Shown: in pieces, positions 13,896-24,778 of the stretch
Numbering within the stretch: position 1 is the stretch's first letter
Layout of the letters: each line of letters starts with the position of its first letter
Source of the DNA: Leclercia adecarboxylata
Lineage (GTDB): Bacteria; Pseudomonadota; Gammaproteobacteria; Enterobacterales; Enterobacteriaceae
Assembly: GCA_901472455.1 (NCBI GenBank)
Contig: LR590464.1
Span: 4,898,001-4,962,000 of the forward strand
Direction of reading: 5' to 3'
DNA: 64,000 nt
The notes under the pieces: generated by a model
What the model was told of the DNA's origin: nothing
The model's database searches: none
What the model saw: the letters and a program-made list of their open reading frames with translations, nothing else
Position numbers and translations under genes: made by a program

Positions 13896-14906
13896 ATGAA
13901 ACGTGAACTTGCTATCGAATTTTCCCGCGTGACCGAAGCTGCCGCTCTGGCAGGCTATAAATGGCTTGGCCGTGGCGATAAAAATACCGCCGACGGCGCA
14001 GCCGTCCATGCCATGCGCATTATGCTTAACCAGGTCAACATCGACGGCACTATCGTGATTGGCGAAGGCGAAATCGACGAAGCGCCGATGCTGTTTATCG
14101 GTGAAAAAGTGGGAACCGGCAATGGCGATGCGGTGGATATCGCCGTGGATCCGATCGAAGGCACCCGCATGACCGCTATGGGTCAGGCTAATGCGCTGGC
14201 CGTGCTGGCCGTAGGCGATAAAGGCACCTTCCTCAACGCGCCTGATATGTATATGGAGAAGTTGATTGTCGGGCCTGGCGCAAAAGGGATTATCGATCTT
14301 AATCTGCCGCTGGCAGATAACCTGCGTAACATTGCTGCCGCGCTCGGGAAACCGCTGAGCGAACTGACGGTCACCATCCTGGCAAAACCGCGTCATGATG
14401 CAGTCATCGCCCATATGCAGCAGCTGGGTGTGCGCGTCTTTGCGATCCCTGATGGCGACGTGGCGGCCTCTATCCTTACCTGTATGCCGGATAGCGAAGT
14501 CGACGTGCTTTACGGCATCGGTGGCGCACCGGAAGGGGTGGTATCCGCTGCGGTGATCCGCGCCCTCGACGGTGATATGCAGGGCCGTCTGCTGGCCCGT
14601 CACGAGGTGAAAGGCGACAGCGAAGAAAACCGCCGTATCGGTGAGCAAGAGCTGGCCCGCTGTGCCGCTATGGGTATTAAGGCCAATACCGTGCTGCGTC
14701 TGGATGATATGGCGCGCAGCGACAACGTTATCTTCTCTGCTACCGGCATCACCAAAGGCGATCTGCTGGACGGCATCAGCCGCAAAGGCAATATGGCCAC
14801 CACCGAAACGCTGCTGATCCGCGGTAAATCCCGCACCATTCGCCGCATCCAGTCGATTCACTATCTCGACCGCAAAGATCCCGACGTTCAGACCCACATT
14901 CTGTAA
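13896..14906 (+). CDS. glpX: Class II fructose-1,6-bisphosphatase GlpX
   Basis: Intact, 336 aa, ending DPDVQTHIL as in E. coli. The metal/phosphate site motif VDPIEGTRM (~14145) and GEGEIDEAPML (~14062) are present. It hydrolyses FBP to fructose-6-phosphate, allowing hexose synthesis from glycerol. It follows glpK in the operon with the palindromic repeat between them. Confidence 0.97.
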   Translation: MKRELAIEFSRVTEAAALAGYKWLGRGDKNTADGAAVHAMRIMLNQVNIDGTIVIGEGEIDEAPMLFIGEKVGTGNGDAVDIAVDPIEGTRMTAMGQANALAVLAVGDKGTFLNAPDMYMEKLIVGPGAKGIIDLNLPLADNLRNIAAALGKPLSELTVTILAKPRHDAVIAHMQQLGVRVFAIPDGDVAASILTCMPDSEVDVLYGIGGAPEGVVSAAVIRALDGDMQGRLLARHEVKGDSEENRRIGEQELARCAAMGIKANTVLRLDDMARSDNVIFSATGITKGDLLDGISRKGNMATTETLLIRGKSRTIRRIQSIHYLDRKDPDVQTHIL

Positions 14907-15003
14907 AACCGTTTGATCAATTGAGCTTTCCGGCCCCCGCGGGCTGGAAATCTCCCTCTCAGGTAAGGAAGATATAACCCGAGATCAGCACAGGGAGAAC
15001 ATC

Positions 15004-15750
15004 ATGGCAGACTGGGTAACAGGTAAAGTCAAAAAGGTAGAGTTCTGGACCGATGCGCTATTTAGTCTGACCGTCCATGCGCCCATCCAGCCTTTTACGG
15101 CCGGGCAATTCGCCAAGCTGGGACTGGAAATCGACGGCGAACGCGTGCAGCGCGGCCTACTCCTATGTCAACGCGCCGGATAACCCGGATCTCGAGTTCT
15201 ATCTTGTCACCGTTCCCGATGGCAAACTCAGCCCGCGGCTGGCGGCACTCAAACCCGACGATGAGATCCAGATAGTCAGCGAAGCGGCAGGCTTCTTCGT
15301 GCTTGAGGAAGTACCGGACTGCGACACCCTGTGGATGCTGGCGACCGGGACTGCCATCGGCCCGTACCTTTCTATCCTGCAATACGGGAAAGACCTGGAG
15401 CGTTTTAAAAATATCGTCCTGGTGCATGCCGCGCGCTACGCTGCTGACCTGAGCTACCTGCCGCAGATGCTGGAGCTACAGAAACGCTATGAAGGGAAAG
15501 TGAAAGTTCAGACGGTGGTGAGTCGCGAGACGGTAGCGGGTTCGCTGACCGGACGTGTACCGGCGCTGATTGAAAGCGGAGAACTGGAAGCTGCCGTTGG
15601 CCTGCCGATGACCGCCGAGACCAGTCATGTCATGTTGTGCGGCAACCCGCAGATGGTACGTGACACCAACAACTGCTGAAAGAGACCCGGCAGATGACCA
15701 AGCATTTACGCCGTCGGCCGGGCCATATGACTGCAGAGCACTACTGGTAA
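15004..15750 (+). CDS. fpr: Ferredoxin/flavodoxin-NADP+ reductase
   Basis: MADWVTGKVKKVEFWTDALFSLTVHAP from 15004. The FAD-binding RAYSYVN (after removing a G near 15158), the NADP-binding ATGTAIGPYLSIL and VMLCGNPQMVRDT, and the end RRPGHMTAEHYW with its terminal aromatic stacking on FAD are all seen. Length is 248 aa. A second break (-C near 15669) separates the last 25 residues. Fpr supplies electrons to flavodoxin-dependent enzymes and is a SoxRS target in E. coli. It ends base-to-base against the convergent DUF805 gene. Confidence 0.95.
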
Positions 15751-16171
15751 TTAACGGTACTTTACCTCGATCGTATCTTTGCCGTATTTATTCTCGCCCT
15801 GGGTGCCCACGAAAGCGCCCAGGTCGACAATAAGCATCACAAAAATAACGGTGGGGATCAGCCTGCCAACCACCCATGGCAGCATGGAAGGCAACATCGA
15901 CCAGTTACCTGCCAGCAGCATCCACGCCAGCACCACCAGCAGCGCCCAAAGCCCCGAACGACCCCGATCGTGCAGACGTTTCACTAATACCGCCGCCGTT
16001 GGCCACAACAGCGAAACCAGCCGCGAAAGCCGCCGTCTGGGTGTTCAGCCACGCATTGTTGGCAGAAATAAACAGACCCAGCATGGCGATAATCCATACG
16101 CCAATCCAGATCCAGAAATCACGGCGCCCAATACGCCCTCTGAATGAAAACAACCACTGCTGTATGGTCAT
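15751..16171 (-). CDS. yiiR: DUF805 inner-membrane protein (YiiR-like)
   Basis: MTIQQWLFSFRGRIGRRDFWIWIGVW opens the DUF805 motif (GRIGRRDFW). Three to four hydrophobic segments follow, then the RLHDRGRSGLWALL signature and the end VGTQGENKYGKDTIEVKYR. About 139 aa, as YiiR of E. coli at the same place. Function of the family is unknown. A frame break near 16000 lies between the second and third membrane segments. Confidence 0.9.
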
Positions 16172-16284
16172 GCCAGGTTCCTTATTATCATCGCGGAGCG
16201 TAGTTTACCCTGGAGTCGCATCCTTTTGACAAGCCAGCCGGATATGGTTTTAATCGTGGGCAGTAACAGTGAGAGACTTTATTG

Positions 16285-16883
16285 ATGAAGATGCGGTTTT
16301 CCCTTATTTGGCTGGGTTTAATGCTGTCCTGTGCGAGCATTTCTCTGCGTGCTGCCGAGACATCCGCACCTGCCGACTGCGCCCTACGTGATGCCTGGCG
16401 CACCGTCATTTGATCAATCCATTAGTCTGTTCCGCGAAAGCTTTAACAGTGCTAACCCCACCCTGCCACTCAATGAATTTCGCGCCATAGAAGGTGCCCG
16501 GGATACCCCCACCCTGACCCGCGCCGCCAGCAAAATTAATGAGAACTTATACGCCTCAACGGCGCTGGAACGCGGAACGCTCAAAATCAAGAGCATGCAG
16601 ATCACCTGGCTGCCGATCCAGGGGCCGGAGCAAAAAGCCGCTAAAGCCAAAGCGCTGGAGTACATGAGCGCCATTTTACGGGCGTTTACGCCGGCGTTGA
16701 CCCAAATCGCAAAGCCAGCAAAAGCTGCAAAAGCTGCTGACTGCCGGTAAAAACAAACGCTATTACGCCGAAACGGAAGGTGCGGTTCGTTATGTAGTGG
16801 CAGATAACGGCGAAAAGGGGCTGACCTTCGCTGTTGAACCGATTAAGCTGGCGTTATCTGAGACCCTCGGCGGGGCGAATTAA
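16285..16883 (+). CDS. yiiQ: YiiQ, DUF1454 periplasmic protein
   Basis: Starts MKMRFSLIWLGLMLSCASIS-LRA, a cleavable signal peptide. After a break near 16380 the mature part reads SFDQSISLFRESFNSANPTLPLNEFRAI, TRAASKINENLYASTALERGTLK, MQITWLPIQGPE, and after a second break near 16712 TAGKNKRYYAETEGAVRYVVAD to the TAA at 16881-16883. About 199 aa, same as E. coli YiiQ next to tpiA. Function unknown. Confidence 0.88.
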
Positions 16884-16993
16884 TGACAAAAAGCAAAGCC
16901 TTTCGAGGGAAAATCTCTATACTGATTCACAGACCATGCTGCCCAGCCGGGTGGCCATATTCCTTAATTCGCTCTTGAGCGTGGAGAATTGAA

Positions 16994-17761
16994 ATGCGAC
17001 ATCCTTTAGTGATGGGTAACTGGAAACTGAACGGCAGCCGCCACATGGTAAACGAGCTGGTAGCTAACCTGCGTAAAGAGCTGGCTGGTGTGACTGGCTG
17101 TGCTGTTGCGATCGCTCCGCCGGACATGTACCTGGATATGGCTAAACACGCCGCTGACGGCAGCCACATCGTTCTGGGTGCACAGAACGTTGACGTTAAC
17201 CTGTCTGGCGCGTTCACCGGTGAAACCTCCGCTGAAATGCTGAAAGATATTGGCGCGAAATACATCATCATTGGCCACTCTGAGCGTCGTACCTACCACA
17301 AAGAGTCCGACGAGTTCATCGCTAAGAAATTCGCTGTGCTGAAAGAGCAGGGTCTGATCCCAGTGCTGTGCATCGGTGAAACCGAAGCCGAAAACGAAGC
17401 GGGCAAAACGGAAGAAGTGTGCGCACGTCAGATCGACGCCGTGCTGACCACTCAGGGCGCAGCAGCGTTCGAAGGCGCGGTAATTGCTTACGAGCCAGTA
17501 TGGGCGATCGGTACCGGCAAATCTGCAACCCCAGCGCAGGCTCAGGCGGTTCACAAATTCATTCGTGACCACATTGCGAAAGCAGACGCGAAAGTGGCTG
17601 AGCAAGTGATCATCCAGTACGGCGGTTCCGTAAACGCAGCGAACGCAGCTGAGCTGTTCACCCAGCCGGACATCGATGGCGCGCTGGTTGGCGGCGCATC
17701 CCTGAAAGCAGACGCTTTCGCGGTGATCGTTAAAGCAGCAGAAGCAGCTAAACAGGCGTAA
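16994..17761 (+). CDS. tpiA: Triose-phosphate isomerase
   Basis: Intact, 255 aa. TIM barrel with the active-site lysine (GNWKLNGS), electrophilic histidine (IIIGHSERR), catalytic glutamate ([11 protein letters not shown]) and C-terminal phosphate-binding VGGASL. It interconverts DHAP and GAP, joining glycerol and rhamnose catabolism (both yield DHAP) to glycolysis. Confidence 0.98.
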   Translation: MRHPLVMGNWKLNGSRHMVNELVANLRKELAGVTGCAVAIAPPDMYLDMAKHAADGSHIVLGAQNVDVNLSGAFTGETSAEMLKDIGAKYIIIGHSERRTYHKESDEFIAKKFAVLKEQGLIPVLCIGETEAENEAGKTEEVCARQIDAVLTTQGAAAFEGAVIAYEPVWAIGTGKSATPAQAQAVHKFIRDHIAKADAKVAEQVIIQYGGSVNAANAAELFTQPDIDGALVGGASLKADAFAVIVKAAEAAKQA

Positions 17762-17762
17762 A

Positions 17763-17796
17763 ACCCTTCTCCCCTCTCCCCCCGGGGAGAGGGAAA
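17763..17796. terminator. CT-rich palindrome between tpiA and the convergent transporter
   Basis: CCCTCTCCCCCCGGGGAGAGGG hairpin followed by AAATTATAATTT. It sits exactly between two convergent stop codons and may terminate both messages. The arm sequence is that of the interspersed repeat seen elsewhere in the window. Confidence 0.65.
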
Positions 17797-19103
17797 TTAT
17801 AATTTCCCCAGCACGCTAAACCACAGATAATCCAGCGGCAGCAGCACCAGATACGTTGCCACCGCCAGCGCCAGACAGAGCAACATTCCCGCCCGCGCAG
17901 GCACTTTCCCCAGCCCCATCGCCACCACAATTGGCGACGCCTGATACGGCAGTAGCGGCGTGGAGTATCCCAGCACCTGAATCATAATCACCGACAACAG
18001 CGGAAAGCCGGTGGCGTCCGAGAAGCTTTGTGCCAGGGTGGTGTACAGCGCTGGAACGCCGTTAGCAGTCATGATGAAATTCAGCGCGGTAGTGATACCG
18101 GTCAGCGCCAGGAAACTGGTGAACGGCGCATCTGCATCCAGCGGCATCACCTGCATCAGCGCCTCACCCATCGCATTCCCGATCCCGGTCTGGGTCACGG
18201 TGATCGCCAGCCCAAGAATGCCTGCCACGTAAATACAGGTGCGCATGTTCACCCCGGCCGAGAACTCATCGCCGGTGATAAAACCGATCCGCGGCAGCAT
18301 CACCACAATTGACGCCGCAAGCCCGGTCCACGCAGGACCAATGCCATGCCAGCTCTCCGTCACCCACATCACCAGTACGACCGCCAGCAGCCAGGCGAGG
18401 CGCTTTTCGTCGCGGTCCATCGGTTCCGGTGGCGCAAGATCGCGGGGCGGTTTTGGCGCTCCGGGGAACAGCCAGCAGATCAGGCCGATCAGAACCAACC
18501 CCTTGAGAATGCCCAGTACCGGCGTATGGAGCAGCAGGTAAGGGACATAGTTAAGATGAATACCGTACGAGCCTTCCGCCCGCCCCGCTCATCACCAGAT
18601 TAGGCACGTTAGCCGGGAGGATAGTGGCGGAGAGCTGAAATGTGCCAAACCCCACCGCCAGCGCCAGTCCAAACCATGCCCGGGAGCCGTCGGCGATGCC
18701 GGCCCGCTTCGCCATCGCCGCCAACAATCGGCATCAATAGCGCGATGCGCCCCATGTTAGAAGGCATCACAAACGCCAGCGCATAGGTAAGCAGCACCAC
18801 GCTGGCCACCATCAGCGGCCAGGAGTCGGTCAGCCTTGAGGACAGCGCTCTTGCGGCCCTGTCTGCCAGACCGGTTTTGCGGATCGCCACGCCCAGCACA
18901 AACCCGCTGAACACCAGCCAGAAGGCCGAGGAGGCAAAACCGCCGAAAATGACCTCCGGCGGCGCAATTTTGGCGATCATCGCGGCGGTAAAAAACAGCA
19001 GCGCGGTCAGGAACTCCGGCAGCAGCGAGGTCGCCCACAGGATGATGGTGACGACGATAATCAGCGAGGGCAGAAACAGTGGGTGAGTGAACCAGATCGA
19101 CAT
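17797..19103 (-). CDS. DASS/SLC13-family anion permease
   Basis: About 433 aa with ~11-12 hydrophobic segments. MSIWFTHPLFLPSLIIVVTI opens it; AFVMPSNMGRIALLMPI is the first substrate/sodium-binding region (SNT-like) and LNFIMTANGVPALYTTLAQ the second. It ends LDYLWFSVLGKL. The family carries di- and tricarboxylates or sulfate with Na+ or as antiporters; the substrate cannot be told. Frame breaks near 18590 and 18720 divide it into three readable parts. E. coli has no transporter between tpiA and cdh, so this is a lineage-specific insertion. Confidence 0.82.
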
Positions 19104-19161
19104 GCCTGTCTCCTGTAGAATTTTTCAGCAAGTCTAAGGCGGCAGGCAGCGCGAGTAAACG

Positions 19162-19928
19162 CTATTTATGGTAGGGATCATGCAGGATATCGCATTGATG
19201 ATCCTGCAATTCCTCAGCGGACGCGAGGTTAAGCGCCAAAAAGATTGCGCTCGGTCGCCAGCAGGACAAACGAGCCGTCTGACTGCTGGGCCATCGCCAT
19301 ACCGTAGCGTCCCATATGCTTGCGCGCATCGGGAACCTCTTCAGCCAGCATCATGAACGGGCTGCGCTTCACCAGCTCCGCTTCCGTCACCCGACGCGCC
19401 AGATACTCATGCCCTTCCAGCCCCGCCCGGAAACGGTCGCCATTGGGTGCCCACCTGGGCCTGGTGCGCATTCAGTTTTTCGCGTACGTCCGGGCGCAGG
19501 CAGGAGATATGGATATGCAGATGATTTTGCGTGCGTCCGAGCCGCGAATTAATGGTCAGCGACACCGCGCTATTAGGGATTTCCGCGCCGTGCTTCATGC
19601 GCATAAACCCGCGCGCCTGCCATGCCAGCCAGAAGAAGTTGGGGGTATGCGCCTTTGTCAGTAACGGACTTTCGGTTCCGTTAATACGGTACGTCGGCAT
19701 CAGCAAATATTGCAGCGGGCCGTTGCGATCCTTGAAGACCACGTAGCCTGCATCGGGCTTCACCTGGACACAGGGAGCGGGATTGCGGTGTTGCAGCTGT
19801 CCGGGCAGACACTGGTCGAGAACAATATGGCGTAACGCATCAGGATGACCGACGGACTTTAGCCAGACAACGACGATGACCATCGTCACCACCACCAGCG
19901 CCAGGAGGAGTAAAGCCGCTTTTTTCAT
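19162..19928 (-). CDS. cdh: CDP-diacylglycerol pyrophosphatase
   Basis: N-terminal membrane anchor [20 protein letters not shown], then [31 protein letters not shown], the HIT-like [13 protein letters not shown] catalytic stretch (His-x-His-x-His) and [22 protein letters not shown]. Breaks near 19452 and 19229 interrupt the frame. After the second is corrected the end reads [15 protein letters not shown], as in E. coli, with stop at 19162. It cleaves CDP-diacylglycerol to phosphatidate and CMP at the inner membrane. Confidence 0.9.
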
Positions 19929-19981
19929 GATGCGTTCCCTGTATTCGATTCAATCAGAAGCGTAACGCACTTTGATGACAA

Positions 19982-20016
19982 ACAAAAAAGCCCGACAGTA
20001 TGATGCTGTCGGGCTT
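19982..20016 (-). terminator. Rho-independent terminator of sbp
   Basis: On the minus strand AAGCCCGACAGCATC...TACTGTCGGGCTTTTTTG: an 11-bp stem with a T6 tail, 18 bases after the sbp stop. Confidence 0.93.
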
Positions 20017-20033
20017 GCAAACACTATGGCTAA

Positions 20034-21023
20034 TTAACGCTTGCTGATCTGATCGAAAGTTCCGCCATTAGCGAAGTGATCTTTTTGCGCTTTGGTCCAG
20101 CCGCCGAATACTTCATCGATGGTGAACAGCTTCAGTTTCGGGAACTCCTTCTCATATTTCTTCGCCACCGCTTCATCACGTGGACGGTAGAAATTCTTCG
20201 CGGCAATCTCCTGGCCTTCCGGGGTGTAAAGGTACTTCAGGTAGGCTTCCGCCACGGCCTGGGTGCCTTTCTTATTCGTCACTTTATCGACTACAGAGAC
20301 GGTTGGCTCAGCCAGAATCGATTCGCTTGGGGTGACGATTTCAAACTTGTCTTTACCCAGCTCGTTAGTTGCCAGCAGCGCTTCGTTTTCCCACGCAATC
20401 AGCACATCGCCAATGCCACGTTCAACGAAAGTATTGGTTGAACCGCGCGCGCCGGAGTCCAGCACTTCAACGTTTTTAAACAGCGACTTCACGAAATCCT
20501 GGGCTTTAGCCTGGTCGCCATTATTGTGGTGCAGGGCGTAGCCCCAGGCTGCCAGATAGTTCCAGCGAGCGCCGCCAGAACTTTTCGGGTTCGGGGTGAT
20601 CACCGACACGCCCGGCTTAACCAGGTCGTTCCAGTCGTGGATCTGTTTCGGGTTGCCCTTACGTACGAGGAAAACGATGGTGGAGGTGTATGGCGCAGAG
20701 TTGTCCGGCAGACGTTTGATCCAGTTTTTATCGATACGACCGCGTTCCGCGATAGCGTCCACGTCATAGGCCAGGGCCAGCGTCACCACATCGGCTTCGA
20801 TACCGTTAATGACCGAGGTCGCCTGCTTACCGGAGCCGCCGTGCGACTGACGGATCACCACGTTGTCGCCGGTTTCCTGCTTCCAGTGTGCGGCAAACGC
20901 TTTGTTGTACTGCTCGTACAGTTCACGCGTCGGATCGTAAGACACGTTCAGCAGCTGGATATCCTTTGCCAGAACGCTGGTCGAAGCCAGCAATAAAGTT
21001 AACCCCACGCCCCATTTGTTCAT
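20034..21023 (-). CDS. sbp: Periplasmic sulfate-binding protein
   Basis: Intact, 329 aa. Signal peptide [19 protein letters not shown], then [18 protein letters not shown]. The sulfate-binding loops [26 protein letters not shown] and [13 protein letters not shown] are all present. It delivers sulfate (or thiosulfate) to the CysTWA ABC importer encoded elsewhere; controlled by CysB in relatives. Confidence 0.97.
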   Translation of the reverse strand: MNKWGVGLTLLLASTSVLAKDIQLLNVSYDPTRELYEQYNKAFAAHWKQETGDNVVIRQSHGGSGKQATSVINGIEADVVTLALAYDVDAIAERGRIDKNWIKRLPDNSAPYTSTIVFLVRKGNPKQIHDWNDLVKPGVSVITPNPKSSGGARWNYLAAWGYALHHNNGDQAKAQDFVKSLFKNVEVLDSGARGSTNTFVERGIGDVLIAWENEALLATNELGKDKFEIVTPSESILAEPTVSVVDKVTNKKGTQAVAEAYLKYLYTPEGQEIAAKNFYRPRDEAVAKKYEKEFPKLKLFTIDEVFGGWTKAQKDHFANGGTFDQISKR

Positions 21024-21148
21024 TGTCCCACTCTCTTGAAGTTGTGTTTAATGGTTGCAGCGTGCCAGAAAGCTGACCAATGATTAAAGAATAAAAAAAG
21101 ATTGGCTATAACGTAGAGGAATAAAAATCAGGCAATAGACGTTAAAAA

Positions 21149-21177
21149 GCCGGGTGGTGGCTAAACCTAACCCGGCC
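21149..21177. repeat. REP-like palindrome
   Basis: GCCGGGTGGTGGCTAAACCTAACCCGGCC: GCCGGGT...ACCCGGC arms with the GTGGC core usual for REP elements, between sbp and pfkA. Confidence 0.75.
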
Positions 21178-21227
21178 TGGAGTCACGGTGTGGGCTGATG
21201 TCCTCAACCCCGGCAACGATCGGCTGA

Positions 21228-22193
21228 TTAATACAGCTTTTTTCGCGCAATCCATCCAGTCACCTTTAAACGGACGCTTCATGTTTTCGATAGCGTCAAT
21301 GATGTCGTGGTGAACCAGTTTTTTCGTTCTGAATGCCGACGCAACGGCCCGCCAAAGCCCTGCTGCAGCAGTTCAATCGCGTACGCACCCATACGGGAGG
21401 CCAGAATACGGTCGTAAGGACCCGGGGAGCCGCCGCGCTGGATGTGGCCGAGAACGGTCGCGCGGGTTTCGCGTTTGGTCTCGGTTTCGATGTATTTCGC
21501 CAGCTCGTCAACGTCACAGATGTGCTCGGTGATTGCCACGATGGCGTGTTTCTTACCTTTCGCGATACCGGCTTTGATTTCGTTAACCAAATCTTCACGG
21601 CTGAATTCCACTTCTGGAACCACCACGAACTCACAGCCGCCCGCAATCGCCGCCGCCAGAGTCAGGTCGCCACAGTAGCGGCCCATCACTTCAACGATGG
21701 AAATACGCTGGTGAGAAGAAGAGGTGTCGCGCAGGCGGTCAATGGCTTCAACCACGGTGCCCAGAGCAGTGAAGTAACCGATGGTGTAGTCAGTACCTTT
21801 GATGTCGTTGTCGATGGTGCCTGGCAGGCCAATGCACGGGAAGCCCATTTCGGTCAGGCGTTTTGCACCCATATAGGAACCGTCACCACCGATAACCACC
21901 AGCGCGTCGAGGCCGCGTTTTTTCATGTTCTCGATAGCCACTTCACGGATGCGTTCGTCACGGAATTCCGGGAAACGTGCGGAACCCAGGAAGGTACCGC
22001 CGCGGTTAATCATGTCGGAAACACTGTAGCGATCGAGCTGCACCATGCGATCTTCATACAGGCCCAGATAACCGTCATAGATACCAAAAACTTCCAGACC
22101 TTCCGTCAACGCAGCACGAACTACACCGCGAATTGCTGCGTTCATGCCGGGCGCATCACCGCCGCTTGTCAACACACCGATTTTCTTAATCAT
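21228..22193 (-). CDS. pfkA: 6-phosphofructokinase I
   Basis: [23 protein letters not shown] from 22193. ATP-binding [12 protein letters not shown], catalytic [14 protein letters not shown] (Asp127), [16 protein letters not shown] and [14 protein letters not shown] follow. An upstream in-frame TTG exists but the E. coli-like start is clear. Frame errors near 21340 and 21310 garble the last ~35 codons; corrected, they read [37 protein letters not shown] with stop at 21228. Length is 320 aa. It is the committed step of glycolysis, allosterically controlled by PEP and ADP. Confidence 0.95.
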
Positions 22194-22357
22194 GACTACC
22201 TCTGAACTTAGGAATGCAAAAATGAAATCTGTTGCCGGAAGACTTCTGACGACCAACGAATACTGCAAATAGTATATCAATCACTTCCAGCTGAATTGAT
22301 TCAGGTCAGGCCATATGGCGGTTATTTTTCCACAAAATGCTAGCCTGGTTCACTTTT

Positions 22358-23273
22358 TTACAACGAATTACGAAAGCTCAAATGTCCATTGCCTGGCTTA
22401 GGTACGACTGAGCAGGGATCCTGGTGAATAATGACATCTGACCCCGGGAAACGCTGCAAAATCGCCTGCTCAACCTGCTCAGCCACCAGATGTGCCTGAA
22501 CCAGCGGCAGGTTATCTTCCATTTCTAAATGAATCTGAATAAAGCGGGTCGGCCCTGACTGCCGCGTGCGAAGATCGTGAGCGCCACTGACGCCTGGCCA
22601 GGAGGTCACAATTTCGAAGATTTCATGCCGTTCTGCGTCTGGCAATGCGCGATCGAGCAGTGATTGCACCGCATCGTACCCCATGCGCAACGCACTGTAT
22701 AAAATATAAAAGCCAATCCCTAACGCAAATAGCGCATCGGCCCGGTGCCAGCCATACCAGGCCAGACCGAGCGCGATCAGGATCGCGCCGTTCATCATAA
22801 CATCAGACTGATAATGAAGCATATCGGCCCGTATCGCCTGACTTTGCGTTTTACGCACAACCCAGCGCTGGAACGTTACAAGAACCAATGTGCTTATAAG
22901 CGCTATTACCGTCACCACCACGCCCACGCCGGGATCTTTCATTGGCGTCGGGGTAAACAGGTGCTGAATGCCGGTCAAAAAGAGAAACAGCGCCGAACCG
23001 GAAATAAACATGCTTTGCGCCAGCGCCGCCAGCGACTCCGCTTTGCCGTGGCCAAAGGTATGCTCTTCATCCGCTGGCTGCAGCGAGTAACGCACGACCA
23101 AACAGGTTAGTGAGCGAGGCGGCAATATCGACCAGCGAATCGACTAGCGCTGCCAGAATACTGACGGAACCGGTGTACCACCACGCGAAAATTTTAATGA
23201 TTAACAGGCACGACGCCATGATCGTCGCAGCAAGTGCGGCCCGGCTTACCAGCCGTCCATAGGATTGATTCAT
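22358..23273 (-). CDS. fieF: FieF (YiiP) iron/zinc efflux transporter
   Basis: Cation-diffusion-facilitator family, ~300 aa: [21 protein letters not shown], with the metal-site aspartates in [14 protein letters not shown] (residues ~45/49) and the partner His/Asp in [14 protein letters not shown] (~153/157). The cytoplasmic C-terminal domain contains [22 protein letters not shown]. It forms a dimer that exports Zn2+/Fe2+ against protons. One base error near 23103 breaks the frame after SLTNLF. The last residues ([14 protein letters not shown]) differ from E. coli. Confidence 0.94.
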
Positions 23274-23362
23274 AAACACTCCTGTCACGCTATGCCGTTA
23301 GTATAACGGATGCAGGGGCGTCAATAAGATGAATAAACGGTTAACGAAATTTAATGACGGGC

Positions 23363-23421
23363 AAAAAAAACCCCCACATCATGTGGGGGGAAGACAGGGA
23401 TGGTGTCTATGGCAAGGAAAA
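23363..23421 (-). ncRNA. cpxQ: CpxQ sRNA from the cpxP 3' UTR
   Basis: The transcript strand reads TTTTTCCTTGCCATAGACACC, then ATCCCTGTCTTCC, then CCCCCACATGATGTGGGGGTTTTTTTT. This is almost base-for-base the E. coli CpxQ sRNA, which RNase E cuts from the cpxP mRNA and which represses membrane-protein mRNAs with Hfq. The final hairpin plus T8 is at once the cpxP terminator. The assignment rests on remembered sequence and position. Confidence 0.85.
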
Positions 23422-23427
23422 ACAGGG

Positions 23428-23928
23428 TTACTGGTTACTACGGGTATTGCTACTAAAAAGCGTCGATTCAGCGTTCTTCTGCATCCGTGCAACCTCGCGC
23501 AACTGATCCATACGTTGCTGGTGTTTCTGGTTCAAAACCGCTTGCTGCTCGGGCGTTAACAGGTGAAACATCTGGTTGCGGACCTTAGCCATTTCGACCT
23601 GTCGGGCAACCTGTTCCTGCGCCATTTTGTTTGCCTGAGCGCGCACAGCGTTTTCATCAAAATTTTCTGCGGTGACAAGGCGATGCATTGTCTCCATTTC
23701 GCTAACATTAACAGGGGGCTGATCATGACGAGCCCGCTGCATGAGATCTCGCATCTGCTGACGCTGATGTTCGGTTAAACTTATGCCGTCGAACATATGG
23801 CCCTGGGCACTCTGCTGCGCGATGCCCTCCACTGAGAGACGGTTATCGCCGGTGATGACTCCAGCAGCCTGGCTAAATGCACTAAACGCCAGCGTTGAGG
23901 CCATGACAGCAGCGGTAACTTTGCGCAT
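23428..23928 (-). CDS. cpxP: CpxP, periplasmic inhibitor of CpxA
   Basis: Intact, ~166 aa. [23 protein letters not shown] is the signal peptide. Two LTxxQ motifs ([15 protein letters not shown] and [16 protein letters not shown]) form the cradle dimer of the Spy/CpxP family. ATG 23928 is preferred to the GTG one codon upstream. CpxP lowers Cpx signalling until misfolded proteins titrate it. Divergent from cpxR with a shared control region. Confidence 0.95.
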   Translation of the reverse strand: MRKVTAAVMASTLAFSAFSQAAGVITGDNRLSVEGIAQQSAQGHMFDGISLTEHQRQQMRDLMQRARHDQPPVNVSEMETMHRLVTAENFDENAVRAQANKMAQEQVARQVEMAKVRNQMFHLLTPEQQAVLNQKHQQRMDQLREVARMQKNAESTLFSSNTRSNQ

Positions 23929-24008
23929 CACTTACTCCCAAAATCTTTCGTGTCGCGATTCAACGAGAGACAGTCTACGATTCAGGCTGCAAACATGCGT
24001 CAGGGGGT

Positions 24009-24023
24009 GTAAAACAACGTAAA
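24009..24023. promoter_or_regulatory. CpxR box in the cpxP-cpxR spacer
   Basis: GTAAA-ACAAC-GTAAA is a perfect match to the CpxR consensus GTAAA-N5-GTAAA. It lies 81 bases from the cpxP start and 56 from that of cpxR, placed for autoregulation of both. Confidence 0.9.
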
Positions 24024-24078
24024 GTCATGGATTAGATAGCCTTGATGACGTAATTTCTGCCTCGGAGGTATTTAAACA

Positions 24079-24778
24079 ATGAATAAAATCCTGTTAGTTG
24101 ATGATGACCGAGAGCTGACATCCCTTTTAAAGGAGTTGCTCGACATGGAAGGCTTTGACGTGTCGGTAGCCCACGACGGGGAGCAGGCGCTGAGTCAACT
24201 CGACGATAGCATCGACTTGCTTTTGCTCGACGTCATGATGCCGAAGAAGAACGGTATCGACACCCTTAAAGAGCTGCGCCAGACGCACCAGACCCCAGTA
24301 ATTATGCTGACCGCGCGCGGTAGCGAACTCGATCGTGTACTTGGCCTTGAGCTGGGTGCCGATGACTATCTGCCTAAACCGTTTAACGACCGTGAGCTGG
24401 TGGCACGTATTCGGGCGATCCTGCGCCGTTCCCACTGGAGCGAGCAGCAGCAAAACACCGACAGCGGTTCGCCAACCCTTGAAGTCGACTCCCTGAGCCT
24501 GAATCCAGGCCGCCAGGAAGCCAGCTTCGACGGCCAGGCGCTGGAACTCACCGGCACCGAATTCACACTGGCTTTATCTGCTGGCGCAGCATCTGGGCCA
24601 GGTGGTATCGCGTGAGCATCTGAGCCAGGAAGTGCTGGGTAAACGCCTGACGCCGTTCGACCGGGCAATTGATATGCACATCTCTAACCTGCGCCGCAAA
24701 TTACCGGAGCGCAAGGATGGTCATCCGTGGTTTAAAACCCTGCGTGGACGCGGCTATCTGATGGTGTCCGCTTCATGA
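24079..24778 (+). CDS. cpxR: CpxR response regulator
   Basis: OmpR/PhoB class, 232 aa. Receiver MNKILLVDDDRELTSLLKE with phospho-acceptor Asp51 (LLLLDVMMPKKNG), Thr in MLTARG and Lys in DYLPKPFNDREL. The winged-helix C-terminus ends RKLPERKDGHPWFKTLRGRGYLMVSAS. An extra G near 24571 breaks the frame inside the DNA-binding domain (EFTLLYLLAQHLGQVVSREHL when corrected). The stop TGA overlaps the cpxA start as ATGA. Confidence 0.96.

Noticed and set aside
13746-14897. 383-codon open frame on the minus strand opposite glpX.
   Set aside because: It is the antisense shadow of an intact, well-conserved glpX and resembles no family. Its N-terminal part comes from the palindromic repeat (the usual LTPALSPKGRG-type translation).
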